Below, piece by piece: positions 29,528 through 43,346 of a stretch of DNA of 64,000 nt. The DNA lies in assembly GCF_001435295.1 (NCBI RefSeq), contig NZ_CM003594.1, positions 3,182,574 through 3,246,573 on the forward strand, read 5' to 3'. Positions within the stretch are counted from its first letter, which is position 1, and each line of letters begins with the position of its first letter. Source of the stretch: Psychrobacter sp. P11F6. GTDB lineage: Bacteria; Pseudomonadota; Gammaproteobacteria; Pseudomonadales; Moraxellaceae. The notes under the pieces were generated by a model. That model ran no database searches and was not told where the DNA came from. It was given only the letters and a program-made list of their open reading frames with translations. The translations under genes and the position numbers were made by a program.

Positions 29528-31006
29528 ATGACCACACCAAAATCGCAACCACGTCGCAAAGGGCGGTTTACGCGCTCTTACTCCAACACTTGGCTGACAA
29601 CCTTGATGGTCTCTTTCATTGTTCTTATCAGTGTCAGCTTGTCGATTCTGTTTTTTTGGCGCAGTCTATATTTACCCGAGCTTAAAAACCATGCGCGTTA
29701 CTTGACGAGCGAGCTGCAGTTGATGAATAGTGTCAACAAAGACTGGAAAAATCGTCCTGAAGTACGCCAATGGATTTATCAACACTCGCATGTCGTGGTA
29801 GTGAATAACCCTAATGACTTTCCAGCAGTGTCTGATAAGGCCTTTGTCGGCGTCTTTACTGATGTATTACAACGCGAAATCGGTGCGCAATTGGGTCGAC
29901 CTGTTGAGGTTTATTTTAAATTCAAACCGACACCGCAGCTTTGGGTGCAAGACAGCCGTGATGACAGCTTTTGGATTCGTGAACCCGTGGTTTATTATTC
30001 GCAATATAGTCCAGCATTATTGGTGTTATTCCTCATTGGATTGCCTATTTTATCGCTGCTGACCATTATTCTACTGGCGCGGCAATTAAATCGTCCGCTA
30101 CGATATTTACAGCGTGCTGCGACCAATTATATTCGGCTCGGTCATGCCACTACGTTGCCAACACAAAAAGGACCTACGGAGATACGTCAGGTCAACATGG
30201 CATTCAATCGTCTATTCACGACGTTAAATCAAGCACAAAAAGAGCGTACAATTATGCTCGCTGGTATCTCGCATGATCTGCGAACACCCTTAACTCGTAT
30301 GCGTTTGACTGCTGAGATGCTACCTGATGACTTTTTCCGAGAGGGATTAATTTATGATATTGAAGACATGGATGCCATTTTAGAGCAGTTTATCTCCTTT
30401 ATGAAAGATGGCTCCGATGAGCCAGTCAGCCTAACCAATTTGGATACTATCTTTAATGAGATCATGGTGCAATTTGCACCAATGGAGTTCATCTATCAAT
30501 CAGAGTGTCACAAAGTGGTTCCTGTGCGCCCCATGTCTATCAAACGCCTTGTGATCAATCTGGTCAATAATGCCAAGCGTTATGGCAAACCGCCCATTTA
30601 CCTATCAGCGACTGTTGTGCCAACTTTTATAGAAACCATTGAAGAGGAAGATAGCGATGTCGTCAGTGAAAATGTCGTCAATAGAGAGGCGCAAGAACAA
30701 TTGCTGATATGTGTGCGTGACTGTGGTGATGGCGTTGCAGAAGATCAGTTAGAACGTATTATGCAGCCTTTTGAACGCGGAGAGACAGCACGTACCACAC
30801 AAGGCAGTGGTTTAGGTCTAGCGATTGTCGATCGTATTGCCAGATTGCATCATGGGACGGTAGAAGCCATTAACCATCCCGACGGAGGTTTACAAGTGTG
30901 TGTGCGTATTCCCCTACTTTCCAAGGTTGCTGGAGATACAACCATGGCAGCCGATACACAAAAAACGCCTATCTTTAATGACAAGACAGGGAACAAAGAA
31001 GACTGA
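29528..31006 (+). CDS. envZ: EnvZ-like sensor histidine kinase
   Basis: This 492-residue inner-membrane kinase has a membrane helix at about 22-45, a periplasmic domain of about 115 residues, and a second helix at about 160-183. A HAMP domain follows at about 184-238. Next come a HisKA box with phospho-acceptor His249 in LAGISHDLRTPLTRMRL and an HATPase domain (NLVNNAKRYG; DCGDGV; GSGLGLAIV). The H-box wording is that of EnvZ, which phosphorylates OmpR in osmotic response. No ompR is adjacent: the next response regulator, at 33475, belongs to the BfmRS pair. The ATP domain carries an acidic insertion at about 365-395. Gene identity is by similarity only. Confidence 0.8.
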   Translation: MTTPKSQPRRKGRFTRSYSNTWLTTLMVSFIVLISVSLSILFFWRSLYLPELKNHARYLTSELQLMNSVNKDWKNRPEVRQWIYQHSHVVVVNNPNDFPAVSDKAFVGVFTDVLQREIGAQLGRPVEVYFKFKPTPQLWVQDSRDDSFWIREPVVYYSQYSPALLVLFLIGLPILSLLTIILLARQLNRPLRYLQRAATNYIRLGHATTLPTQKGPTEIRQVNMAFNRLFTTLNQAQKERTIMLAGISHDLRTPLTRMRLTAEMLPDDFFREGLIYDIEDMDAILEQFISFMKDGSDEPVSLTNLDTIFNEIMVQFAPMEFIYQSECHKVVPVRPMSIKRLVINLVNNAKRYGKPPIYLSATVVPTFIETIEEEDSDVVSENVVNREAQEQLLICVRDCGDGVAEDQLERIMQPFERGETARTTQGSGLGLAIVDRIARLHHGTVEAINHPDGGLQVCVRIPLLSKVAGDTTMAADTQKTPIFNDKTGNKED

Positions 31007-31088
31007 TAGCCGCTGAACTGTTCATCACTAAAGCTAATAGATGCTCAAAACGATTCGCTGCGACTATTTAGTTGTATAGGTATAGCAT

Positions 31089-31268
31089 CTAGTCTTTGTT
31101 TCCAATGATAGGTGGAATATATTTGGCGCTATTCGTAAACGCTAATGGCTGAGTAATATTTTCTTGCGCTGCTGTTAACGTTTGCGTCGTCGATGGCTGC
31201 TGCAAAAATAAGTAGTAGCCCAACGTTATTGCATTTAATACCACCAAACCACCAAATAAATATGGCAT
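31089..31268 (-). CDS. 59-residue small membrane protein downstream of bfmS
   Basis: A short gene below usual size cut-offs. ATG 31268 has AGGAGG seven bases upstream, one of the best ribosome sites in the window. The product has one N-terminal membrane helix (about residues 3-22, Leu/Val/Gly/Tyr rich) and a polar Gln/Thr tail ending K-Y-I-P-P-I-I-G-N-K-D. I do not recognise a family. It lies 202 bases after the bfmS stop on the same strand, and its stop is 82 bases from the EnvZ-like gene that converges on it. Co-expression with bfmS and a role at the membrane are inference. Confidence 0.7.
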   Translation of the reverse strand: MPYLFGGLVVLNAITLGYYLFLQQPSTTQTLTAAQENITQPLAFTNSAKYIPPIIGNKD

Positions 31269-31470
31269 CCTTTGCCCTCCTCTGATTTAAAGCTATCTTT
31301 AAACCGTTAATAATAAAAATTAACCGACAATTCTATCTAAGGTGTGTATTCATTCTAAACATGAAATTGAGAACACTCCTTAGAAATTGAGCAAGTTTAT
31401 TTGTCACACACTGCTTAATTGATACCGCTATTTTTATACTAAAAAATAACGACAATTCTGTGCAGTGGCA

Positions 31471-33159
31471 TTATTTATCTTCAAACCCACGCTCGCTTTT
31501 TTCTTGCGTCAGTTCATCAGCAGCCAAAATTTGTGTCAGTGGCTTGATAGGCCACGTCATGACAAATCGTGCACCGCCAAGCTCTCGGCTCTCATCGACT
31601 TTCATACTACCATTAAACCAAAAGGCAATGCGCGATACAATAGACAAGCCTAAACCATAGCCGCCTGAGGCGCGTGTACGACTGTCATCTAAACGTGAAA
31701 ATGGAATAAAGACCTTTTCGCGATCTGCTTCTGGAATACCATGACCATCGTCCTCAACACTAACAAAAGCATTACCCTTTCTGACGCCAGCACTAATGAT
31801 AATCGTGGTCTCTGCATAACGTAAGGCATTGCCCGCCAGATTCTGAATCACACGGTGTAAATAACGCCTATCTGCGACAGCGGTTACTTTAGCATTCGGC
31901 AGCTTGGTTACTATTTTGATAGGCTTGCCCAAGGCATTGGTTTCACGCTCAATCTGCTCCAATAGCTCTCTAAGATTGACTGGTTCTAAATCCAGTTTTG
32001 GTGAGCCTTCTTCGAGCTTAGCATAAGTCAAAATCTCATCAATCAAACCATTAAGCGCTTCGATATCTTCATCAATAAAATCACGCTGCATAAAACGCGA
32101 GTCTTCGTCATCCGTATCAGCCAACATATCAACGGCAAAACGGATACGAGCCACCGGTGTACGCAGCTCATGTGATACCGCTCGCGTTAATTCTCGCTGC
32201 GACTCAATAAGGCGCTTGATATGCGAGGTCATGGCATTAAAAGTCGCGGCTAAACGGGCAATTTCATCCTGCCCAATGACTTGAACTTGACTTTCAAGAT
32301 TACCTTTACTCACTTCATTGACGCCAACCTGAATCAACTGCAATTTACGCTCAAGTGGAAAAATCAACGCATACACGCCTAAGCTGATCAAAAACATGCT
32401 GATAAGAATCATACTAATAATCAGATTAAGTGGAAACCAATTGAATAATGGCACCGGACCAATCAATATCGCCATGTCATTGATTTCAGAAGGCACCACT
32501 ACTCTAATAGCCGAATTACTTTTACTGCTATTGGTATCTTGTAAGGAAATAACCACTTCATCTCGGCGTAATCGTGCAAGCTGATCGGTATCCAAATCCA
32601 GTGTATTGACGGCTTTAAACTCTAAAGGAAAGGAAAACTTTTTTTCCAGCTCAGCCAAACGGGCACGCTTGTCAGATAACGTCACATAGTAAGACAAATC
32701 ATCTAATAAAAACACAGCGATTGCCCGTACTTGCTGCTCAGTCACTTGCGATATTCTGGCGGTCAAAACGCTTTGATTGTCCGGTAGACGATAGTACACA
32801 TCGGCATAGACAGGTTGCTCGGTATAACGAACGACCGTATTGCCATTTTCAAAACGCCGCAGTTCACTGGCATTAAAGTCTACTTCATCAATAGGCAAAA
32901 CTTTGAATTCTGAGCCAAATAAACTACTGGCATCAGACAACCAATATTCACGCTGCTCTTCACTTTCCTGATGAGCAATACCTTCACTCACCAGATGAAA
33001 AGCCCCTGTTGCCATGTTTTCACGGTAGGATTGGACGCGCTCTTTGTTGATGGTATCCATCAACAGTTGAGCAAACAATGCCACACACAAACAGACTATG
33101 AGTAGCCCAGCATAAATACGAACAAAGATACTGTGTTTTAAAGAAGAGACTAATGACAT
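31471..33159 (-). CDS. bfmS: Sensor histidine kinase of BfmS/RstB type
   Basis: This kinase pairs with BfmR, which in Acinetobacter controls envelope, capsule and biofilm functions. From ATG 33159 it is 562 residues. It has membrane helix 1 at about 12-31, a large periplasmic domain of about 210 residues, helix 2 at about 241-265 and HAMP to about 320. The phospho-acceptor is His330 in TRAVSHELRTPVARIRF, and the HATPase domain has NLAGNALRYA, DDGHGIP and GYGLGLSIV. The frame opens 15 bases earlier with a TTG that lacks a ribosome site. A terminator and a 315-base gap separate it from bfmR, so the pair is only loosely coupled. Confidence 0.88.
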   Translation of the reverse strand: MSLVSSLKHSIFVRIYAGLLIVCLCVALFAQLLMDTINKERVQSYRENMATGAFHLVSEGIAHQESEEQREYWLSDASSLFGSEFKVLPIDEVDFNASELRRFENGNTVVRYTEQPVYADVYYRLPDNQSVLTARISQVTEQQVRAIAVFLLDDLSYYVTLSDKRARLAELEKKFSFPLEFKAVNTLDLDTDQLARLRRDEVVISLQDTNSSKSNSAIRVVVPSEINDMAILIGPVPLFNWFPLNLIISMILISMFLISLGVYALIFPLERKLQLIQVGVNEVSKGNLESQVQVIGQDEIARLAATFNAMTSHIKRLIESQRELTRAVSHELRTPVARIRFAVDMLADTDDEDSRFMQRDFIDEDIEALNGLIDEILTYAKLEEGSPKLDLEPVNLRELLEQIERETNALGKPIKIVTKLPNAKVTAVADRRYLHRVIQNLAGNALRYAETTIIISAGVRKGNAFVSVEDDGHGIPEADREKVFIPFSRLDDSRTRASGGYGLGLSIVSRIAFWFNGSMKVDESRELGGARFVMTWPIKPLTQILAADELTQEKSERGFEDK

Positions 33160-33474
33160 ACGTGCCGTAACCAACTTAATGAATAAAAACTGCCGACATC
33201 ATTCAGCAAACAAGCGCTGCGTGATAAATGATATCAAACACTGTTGAATAAAAAACCATTCTGGCTGCTGTATTTTAATTTATAACTGAGCATCACCTAA
33301 AATCCATTTACCTCATGTATATTTAGGCAGCACCCACAATAATTGCTTAATTAAACCACATAACGCTGTATTTAAGTTCAAAAATTAAAATTTAGCCACA
33401 AAAAAAACCAGCCTAGTTGCTGGTTTCTTTGGTCACGCTAATGAGCAATAAGCCGTTGCCAGAGCAAAATTGAC
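33160..33474. other. 315-base gap between bfmR and bfmS
   Basis: It contains the bfmR terminator at 33400-33426. The remaining 240 bases must carry the bfmS promoter. No ORF or repeat was seen. Same-strand two-component genes usually abut, so this spacing is unusual. Confidence 0.6.
33400..33426 (-). terminator. Terminator between bfmR and bfmS
   Basis: On the minus strand a perfect 8-bp stem (AAACCAGC with its complement, 6-base loop) is followed by a U-run of about eight, 49 bases after the bfmR stop. Confidence 0.88.
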
Positions 33475-34191
33475 TTAGTTGCCTTCTTTAACGAATAAAT
33501 ACCCTTTACTACGAACGGTTTTGATACGTTTTGGATTTTCTGGATCATCACCGATTTTTGGACGAATGCGTGAGATACGAACGTCAATTGAACGATCTTG
33601 ACCGTCATATTCAATACCACGTAGACGCTCAAAGATATCTTCACGCGAAAGAATTCGACCTGCATTAGAAGCAAGCAACCATAATAAGTCATATTCAGCA
33701 CTGGTGAAATCAACCAACTCATCACCTAAATTCACTGAACGACCGCCATTGTCGATGACCAGTTCACCAAATTCTAGGCGCTGTGGTACATCTTCTGATG
33801 GGGCATTTTCTGAGCGACGTAATAACGCACGAATACGTGCTAGCAAGACACGTGGCTGAGCAGGTTTAGCGACATAATCATCCGCACCCATCTCAAGACC
33901 CAGTACCTGATCCATATCTTCAGTACGCGCAGTCAGCATCAAAATAGGATTCTGATAATGCGGGCGTACTTCACGACATACCGTCAGTCCATCGCTACCA
34001 GGAAGCATGACATCAAGTACGACCAAATCTGGTTGTTCACTGACGATGCGACGAATAGCACGATTACCATCGGTTTCGATAGCGACTTCTAAACCATTTT
34101 TGACCAAGTAATCTTGAGTCAACATGGCCAGACGCTCATCATCCTCAACAATCAAAATTCGGGGGGTGTTGTCTTCTTCATTCGTTGTCAT
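33475..34191 (-). CDS. bfmR: Response regulator BfmR, OmpR/PhoB family
   Basis: This 238-residue regulator has a receiver domain with phospho-acceptor Asp60 (LVVLDVMLPG), acidic pocket Glu16/Asp17/Asp18 and Lys109 (DDYVAKP). A winged-helix DNA-binding domain at about 130-235 follows (FTSAEYDLLWLLASNAGRILSRE, then DRSIDVRISRIRPKIGDDP and KTVRSKGYLF). By memory it is very close to Acinetobacter BfmR, annotated RstA in places. GAGG lies about eight bases before ATG 34191. Its cognate kinase gene follows after a terminator. Confidence 0.93.
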   Translation of the reverse strand: MTTNEEDNTPRILIVEDDERLAMLTQDYLVKNGLEVAIETDGNRAIRRIVSEQPDLVVLDVMLPGSDGLTVCREVRPHYQNPILMLTARTEDMDQVLGLEMGADDYVAKPAQPRVLLARIRALLRRSENAPSEDVPQRLEFGELVIDNGGRSVNLGDELVDFTSAEYDLLWLLASNAGRILSREDIFERLRGIEYDGQDRSIDVRISRIRPKIGDDPENPKRIKTVRSKGYLFVKEGN

Positions 34192-34847
34192 TGTTATATC
34201 CTCTAATACATCTCATTTAAAAGCAGTAAAAGTAAGAGCGGTAAAATTAATAGCACCATTAAGTGGCACAATTGATGTTGGTATAGCTGTTACAAACTTG
34301 GTAGCACAGTATACTATTAAACATACAGCTTCCTATACTATAGCTTATAGTCGTTAACAAAACCTATAAACTACACCCATTAAAACTTTAGTTTACGTCC
34401 AAAAATTATGAGCTTTATACAAATAATAGCAAGTGAAATGTTTTTTTACGACCCTTTCCTCACCTGAATTTCTATAAGTAGCCAATCTTAATGCAGCGCA
34501 CAGTGATAGGATACTTGATTGATACCGATACTTGTATTCCTGTTACGTCTAATATAGCGACATATCACCTTTGCTGCCAGTGACTTTTTCATCTACTATT
34601 CCCGTACTGCCTATTATTATTCGATACATAATTAGTAAATGCATAGTTCATGTATGTATAATTAGTTAACACTCATATTTAAAAAACTGACTGTCGAGAT
34701 CGAAATTGCATCATAAATCGTGTATTTATCCTCGATCAACAAGCATAGAATATTAAATAATAAACATAAAAAAACAGCCCATGATGGACTGTTTTTTTAT
34801 ATCTGTGGTAAGAGTCAAAAGGAAACTCTAAAATTTTCCACAAAAAA
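34192..34847. other. 656-base gap: bfmR upstream region and atp operon end
   Basis: The gap holds the bfmR promoter on the left and the atp terminator at 34768-34798 on the right. In between it is AT-rich with no supported ORF. An open frame overlapping the bfmR start on the other strand has no ribosome site and is discounted. The size is large for a simple promoter region. Confidence 0.5.
34768..34798 (-). terminator. Terminator of the atp operon
   Basis: On the minus strand a 13-bp stem (A-run, CAG, one U-G, two C-G) with a 5-base loop ends in seven U, 50 bases after the atpC stop. On the plus strand the same stem has a mismatch, which supports minus-strand use. Confidence 0.88.
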
Positions 34848-35264
34848 TTAAGCGCGGTTTTTGTACTTACGGATAGTCTGTAGCTGTGCCACAGACTCTG
34901 CTAATGATGCTAAAGCTGCATTAGTTTGTACAGTATCCGATTGATTAACCAGCATTTGCTCAGCCTTTTTACGTGCTTCGACAATTTTGCTTTCATCAAG
35001 GTTATGTGCACGCATCGCTGTATCAGCCAATACGGTAACCATCTTCGGCTGTACTTCTAAAACACCGCCTGATACATAAATCACTTCTTCTTCACCGTTT
35101 GGTGTTTGCACTCGCATCGCACCCGGTTTTAACAAAGTAATAAGCGGTGTGTGACCTGGCAATACACCAATCTCGCCTTCGGTACCAGTAGCTATTAACA
35201 TGCTAATTTCGCCTGAATACAACTCTTCACGAGCACTTACGACGCGACATTGTAACGTTGCCAT
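34848..35264 (-). CDS. atpC: ATP synthase epsilon subunit
   Basis: This 138-residue subunit of the F1 central stalk has an N-terminal beta sandwich (ATLQCRVVSAREELYSGE, then GEIGVLPGHTPLIT) and a C-terminal helical hairpin from about residue 88 that can inhibit ATP hydrolysis. The open frame runs to 35291, but AGGAG lies seven bases before ATG 35264 and the nine extra residues are not family-like. Last gene of the operon. Confidence 0.96.
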   Translation of the reverse strand: MATLQCRVVSAREELYSGEISMLIATGTEGEIGVLPGHTPLITLLKPGAMRVQTPNGEEEVIYVSGGVLEVQPKMVTVLADTAMRAHNLDESKIVEARKKAEQMLVNQSDTVQTNAALASLAESVAQLQTIRKYKNRA

Positions 35265-35368
35265 ATTTAACTCCTTACGATCAAAACACAATCAAAACTG
35301 CGAGGCGTTACTAACTGGCAAATAGACTTTTTATGGTCTATCTGCCCTTTAGCAAATGCTAACACAAC

Positions 35369-37734
<2,366 letters not shown>

Positions 37735-37865
37735 AATGATTCCAATATAAGAGGGTTAAAAAGCATTGGCGCATGCGACAATTATTTAGTATATAACATC
37801 AATCTAACAGATTAATGTTATATATTTTGTGCATGACGCGATCTAATACCGTCAATGGTTAGAAC

Positions 37866-37911
37866 AGTGGCGCTACTGTCTTAATAAAAAAATACAAGAC
37901 AATGCGCCACT
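37866..37911 (-). other. Long hairpin between atpA and atpG
   Basis: The arms AGTGGCGC (37866-37873) and GCGCCACT (37904-37911) pair perfectly. Inside, TGTCTT (37877-37882) and AAGACA (37896-37901) pair again, leaving an A/T-rich loop. It stands in a 226-base intercistronic gap of the atp mRNA. There is no U-run after it on the minus strand, so it is unlikely to terminate. Control of mRNA decay and subunit ratio is a reasonable guess. Confidence 0.7.
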
Positions 37912-37960
37912 TTATTAGCCATCAAAGACAGCCATAACCAATTCGGCTTAACCCGTTAAA

Positions 37961-39505
37961 TTAATAACTGTGATTTTGTTTAAAGGTCTCTAAAGATGAC
38001 TTCAAACGACCTGCGATATCATCATTATAATTCGCAGTATCATCAATTTCACGCATCAATTCACTTTGCTCATCATGCATATAGCGTAAGTAAGCTTCTT
38101 CAAAAGAACCGATTTTTTCAACAGGAACGTCCGCTAAAAAGCCTTCATTCGATGCATAGATAACTGCAGCTTGCTCAGAGATTGACATCGGCTGATACTG
38201 CTTCTGCTTCATCAATTCAGTCACACGCTCACCATGATCAAGCTGTTCGCGAGTCGCGTCATCAAGATCTGAGGCAAACTGAGCAAAGGCAGCCAGTTCA
38301 CGATACTGAGCCAGTGCAGTACGGATACCACCAGATAGCTTTTTGATGATCTTAGTCTGAGCTGCCCCGCCCACACGAGATACCGAGATACCAGCGTTAA
38401 CTGCTGGACGGATACCTGAGTTGAATAGGCTTGATTCTAAGAAAATCTGACCATCGGTGATTGAAATCACGTTAGTCGGTACGAATGCAGATACGTCACC
38501 AGCTTGGGTTTCAATAATTGGCAGTGCGGTTAAAGAACCGGTTTTACCAACTACTTCACCATTAGTGAACTTTTCTACGTACGCCGCGTTTACGCGTGAT
38601 GCACGCTCAAGTAAACGTGAATGTAAATAGAATACATCACCAGGATACGCTTCACGACCTGGCGGACGACGTAGCAATAGTGAAATTTGACGATAAGCAA
38701 CGGCTTGTTTTGATAAGTCATCAAATACGATCAATGCATCTTCACCGCGGTCACGGAAGTATTCGCCCATCGTACAACCTGAATACGGTGCGATATACTG
38801 TAGTGCGGCAGGCTCTGATGCTGATGCAACCACAACCGTGGTATATGCTAATGCACCAGTTTGCTCAAGCTTGCGTACGACGTTTGCAATGGTAGAACGT
38901 TTCTGACCGATTGCGACGTATACACACTTGATACCAGATGATTTCTGCGCGATGATCGCATCGATAGCCATCGCGGTTTTACCCGTCTGACGGTCACCAA
39001 TGATAAGCTCACGCTGACCACGACCAATTGGAATCATAGTATCAACGGCTTTATAACCCGTCATTACTGGTTGATCTACTGACTGACGATCAATAACGCC
39101 TGGGGCGATTTTTTCGACTTTGTCAGTCATTTTGGCATCGATAGGACCTTTGCCATCAATAGGATTTCCCAAGGCGTCAACAACACGGCCTAGCAGCTCA
39201 GGACCTACTGGTACTTCAAGAATACGACCAGTACAATAGGCTTTTTGACCTTCTTGCAGCTTTAGGTAATCACCAAGTACTACCGCGCCGACAGAATCAC
39301 GCTCTAAGTTAAGCGCCATTCCATAGATTTCGCCTTCAAACTCAATCATTTCGCCGTACATGGCATCTTCAAGACCATGAATCTGCACGATACCGTCAGA
39401 TACTTTGACAATCGTGCCTTCATTCTTTGCAGTTGCACCCGCATCAAGGTCTTGAATACGCTGCTTAATCAGGTTACTGATTTCCGCTGGATTCAATTGT
39501 TGCAT
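37961..39505 (-). CDS. atpA: ATP synthase alpha subunit
   Basis: This 514-residue non-catalytic nucleotide-binding subunit of F1 has the N-terminal beta barrel, Walker [10 protein letters not shown] near 170, the [17 protein letters not shown] segment near 265, and the [10 protein letters not shown] loop with the arginine finger near 375. Length and domains are standard. ATG 39505 has AAGGAAAC upstream. Confidence 0.98.
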   Translation of the reverse strand: MQQLNPAEISNLIKQRIQDLDAGATAKNEGTIVKVSDGIVQIHGLEDAMYGEMIEFEGEIYGMALNLERDSVGAVVLGDYLKLQEGQKAYCTGRILEVPVGPELLGRVVDALGNPIDGKGPIDAKMTDKVEKIAPGVIDRQSVDQPVMTGYKAVDTMIPIGRGQRELIIGDRQTGKTAMAIDAIIAQKSSGIKCVYVAIGQKRSTIANVVRKLEQTGALAYTTVVVASASEPAALQYIAPYSGCTMGEYFRDRGEDALIVFDDLSKQAVAYRQISLLLRRPPGREAYPGDVFYLHSRLLERASRVNAAYVEKFTNGEVVGKTGSLTALPIIETQAGDVSAFVPTNVISITDGQIFLESSLFNSGIRPAVNAGISVSRVGGAAQTKIIKKLSGGIRTALAQYRELAAFAQFASDLDDATREQLDHGERVTELMKQKQYQPMSISEQAAVIYASNEGFLADVPVEKIGSFEEAYLRYMHDEQSELMREIDDTANYNDDIAGRLKSSLETFKQNHSY

Positions 39506-39598
39506 TGCCTTGTTTCCTTTAATTTATGATAACCCGCCCACTGACTTAAATGCTCTTACTTTCACGCAGATCATAGATGACTGCGCTGGTAAATGGCA

Positions 39599-40222
39599 TT
39601 AGGCCGTTAGCTGTGTTTTTAACTGTTGTAACTTGCCGCGCATCGAATCATCAATGATTTTGTCACCGACTTTGATGGTAGCGCCTGCCAATAGACTTGG
39701 ATCGACCGACTCATGAATCACCACACTAGCATTTAACGATGCAGCAAGGCGCGTTTGAAGCATTTCACGCTGAGCGTCAGTCAATGGATAGGCAGAAGTC
39801 ACGTAAGCATCAAGCTGCTTTAAGCTTATTGCCTTGTGGCGGCGATAATGCTCATAAACTTCAGGAAGCAGCGCCAGACGCTCTTGCTGCGCCAACTGCT
39901 TAATAAAATTATTGAGCGCTGGTGACACTTTAGGATAGCTAATACTATTACCATAACGAGAGCCTTTGCTCTCGCCTAGTAGCTGTTTAAAAGCAGAGTC
40001 GCTATCACCAGCCACTTGTGAGTCATAAAGATCAACCAAAGCAGCTGACTTATGCTCAGCCGTAACGGCTGGATTTTCTAGCCATGTACGGAACGCTTTG
40101 TCATTGACAATTGCACTGGCGACAAACAAGAAATTTTCCCACTCGTTTACGGCCCCGTTTTCGTTGGCATAGTCAAACGCGGCTTTAGCGTAGGGTCGTG
40201 CTAAGGTTGATAAGTCAGCCAT
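39599..40222 (-). CDS. atpH: ATP synthase delta subunit, with internal insertion
   Basis: This stator subunit joins the F1 top to subunit b. It has the N-terminal [12 protein letters not shown] helix bundle and the C-terminal [21 protein letters not shown]. At 207 residues it is about 30 longer than the usual 177-178. The excess lies around residues 67-100, between helices 4 and 5 (Ser/Gly/Lys rich). It starts 13 bases after atpF ends, with GAGG upstream. Confidence 0.95.
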   Translation of the reverse strand: MADLSTLARPYAKAAFDYANENGAVNEWENFLFVASAIVNDKAFRTWLENPAVTAEHKSAALVDLYDSQVAGDSDSAFKQLLGESKGSRYGNSISYPKVSPALNNFIKQLAQQERLALLPEVYEHYRRHKAISLKQLDAYVTSAYPLTDAQREMLQTRLAASLNASVVIHESVDPSLLAGATIKVGDKIIDDSMRGKLQQLKTQLTA

Positions 40223-40235
40223 TATATCCTCACAG

Positions 40236-40706
40236 TTACAGCTTTGCCGCCAGTTGGTCTAACATACTGGCATGTTTTTGCACATCGACTTTATCTTGCA
40301 AAATCTTTTCTGCACCAAGTACAGCCAGTTCAGCAACTTGGGCACGTAATGATTCACGCGCTTGATTGATTTCTTGGTCGATAGACGCTTGCGCTTGTTG
40401 ACGAATGCGCTCGCCTTCCACTTGAGCCTGCATTTTTGCATCTTCGACAAGCTGGTTGGCACTCTTGTTCGCTTGCTCGATTAAAGCAGCAGCTTTGGTC
40501 TTTGCAAGATCAAGCTCCTGCTGGACGTCTTGCTCAGCGGTCGCCAGATCTGCTTTTGCTTTTTCTGCGGCATTCAGGCCTTCAGCAATTTTACGCTGAC
40601 GCTCATTGATGGCACCAATAAGTGGTGGCCACACGAATTTCATGCAGAACATCACAAAGATTGCAAAAGCAATGGCTTGACCGATGAGGGTAGAATTGAT
40701 ATTCAC
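40236..40706 (-). CDS. atpF: ATP synthase b subunit
   Basis: This 156-residue peripheral stalk has one N-terminal membrane helix (about 5-25, [23 protein letters not shown]). A long Ala/Gln/Glu-rich coiled coil runs to the C-terminus, with family segments [12 protein letters not shown] and [17 protein letters not shown]. The size is exactly that of E. coli b. It precedes atpH and follows atpE in the mRNA. Confidence 0.97.
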   Translation of the reverse strand: MNINSTLIGQAIAFAIFVMFCMKFVWPPLIGAINERQRKIAEGLNAAEKAKADLATAEQDVQQELDLAKTKAAALIEQANKSANQLVEDAKMQAQVEGERIRQQAQASIDQEINQARESLRAQVAELAVLGAEKILQDKVDVQKHASMLDQLAAKL

Positions 40707-40754
40707 GTGATCACCTCTTTGTTAATGAAAAATCAGTTTCATTGATCATATTTG

Positions 40755-40773
40755 ATAGCCAAACTTTGGCTAT
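40755..40773 (-). other. Small hairpin between atpE and atpF
   Basis: A 6-bp stem ATAGCC/GGCTAT with a 7-base loop that can partly close further (A-runs facing T-runs) lies in the 117-base atpE-atpF gap. It may help set the high c-subunit level, as intercistronic structure does in other atp operons. That is inference. Confidence 0.45.
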
Positions 40774-40823
40774 GGTTAAGATACAAACTTTGACTACCAA
40801 ACATTTACAACTGAGCTTTCTGA

Positions 40824-41090
<267 letters not shown>

Positions 41091-41105
41091 CTATTGAATG
41101 TCTAA

Positions 41106-42656
<1,551 letters not shown>

Positions 42657-43055
42657 CTAGCGTATATGCCACAACATCCAACTGTGACTAATTTGCATTA
42701 CCATAAAACCGATAAACAGCGCAGGCGCAGATAGGGGTTGTACGGTAATAAAAATTAGTGCGAAACCAAACACAGTCAATAGCCATTTGGCCATTTGACC
42801 TCGATATAGCTGGCTAACAATATGTTGGCGCGCGCGATATCCAGTGTACCAAAAGATAAAAAAAGCAAATACAGCTTGGGTAGCAAAGCTGAGTAGCGCA
42901 CCAATAGCGGCGCTTTTTGCAACAGTAAGCTCACTATGTAGCCAACTGGTATCTAAAGCCCAAGCAATAATAATAAGGATAAATAATATCCACGCTTGGC
43001 GTTTGATATAGATGCCAATTTTATCTTTTTGTGTGCGTTTGGCAGGCTTGGTCAT
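42657..43055 (-). CDS. atpI: ATP synthase protein I
   Basis: This 132-residue membrane protein has four predicted helices (about 17-35, 45-70, 88-108 and 110-128) and a basic N-terminus. It has the AtpI-type segment A-K-S-A-A-I-G-A-L-L-S-F-A-T-Q-A-V-F. AtpI assists c-ring assembly and Mg uptake in some bacteria and is not essential. Position upstream of atpB on the same strand supports the call. Sequence identity in this family is low, so similarity plus location is the basis. Confidence 0.8.
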   Translation of the reverse strand: MTKPAKRTQKDKIGIYIKRQAWILFILIIIAWALDTSWLHSELTVAKSAAIGALLSFATQAVFAFFIFWYTGYRARQHIVSQLYRGQMAKWLLTVFGFALIFITVQPLSAPALFIGFMVMQISHSWMLWHIR

Positions 43056-43346
43056 CGGTAATGTAATCCTATAGCCTTACAGCATTGGGATAAGGTGGCA
43101 ATATAACATCGTCGCGACACTTTTATCCGTGAACGGCTCACTCTACAGGTGTTACCTTTTAACCAAAATAAAACGCCACTTATTATAAGGGGCATACCAC
43201 CGTTAAGCAAGAAAAATATACCTTTTATCAGTGACCTAGCTGAATCACTCATAGACATCATAGTTACTGACCAATGGATAACACCCAAAGTATGACTACA
43301 TAATGGCTTCTCAAGCGTTGCAAGCCACTATGGTTAATCAGTTATC

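Noticed and set aside
43052..43288. 78-residue minus-strand frame overlapping the atpI start
   Set aside because: It begins with TTG without a ribosome site, overlaps atpI by four bases and its basic C-terminal part has no protein-like pattern. One hydrophobic stretch alone is not enough.
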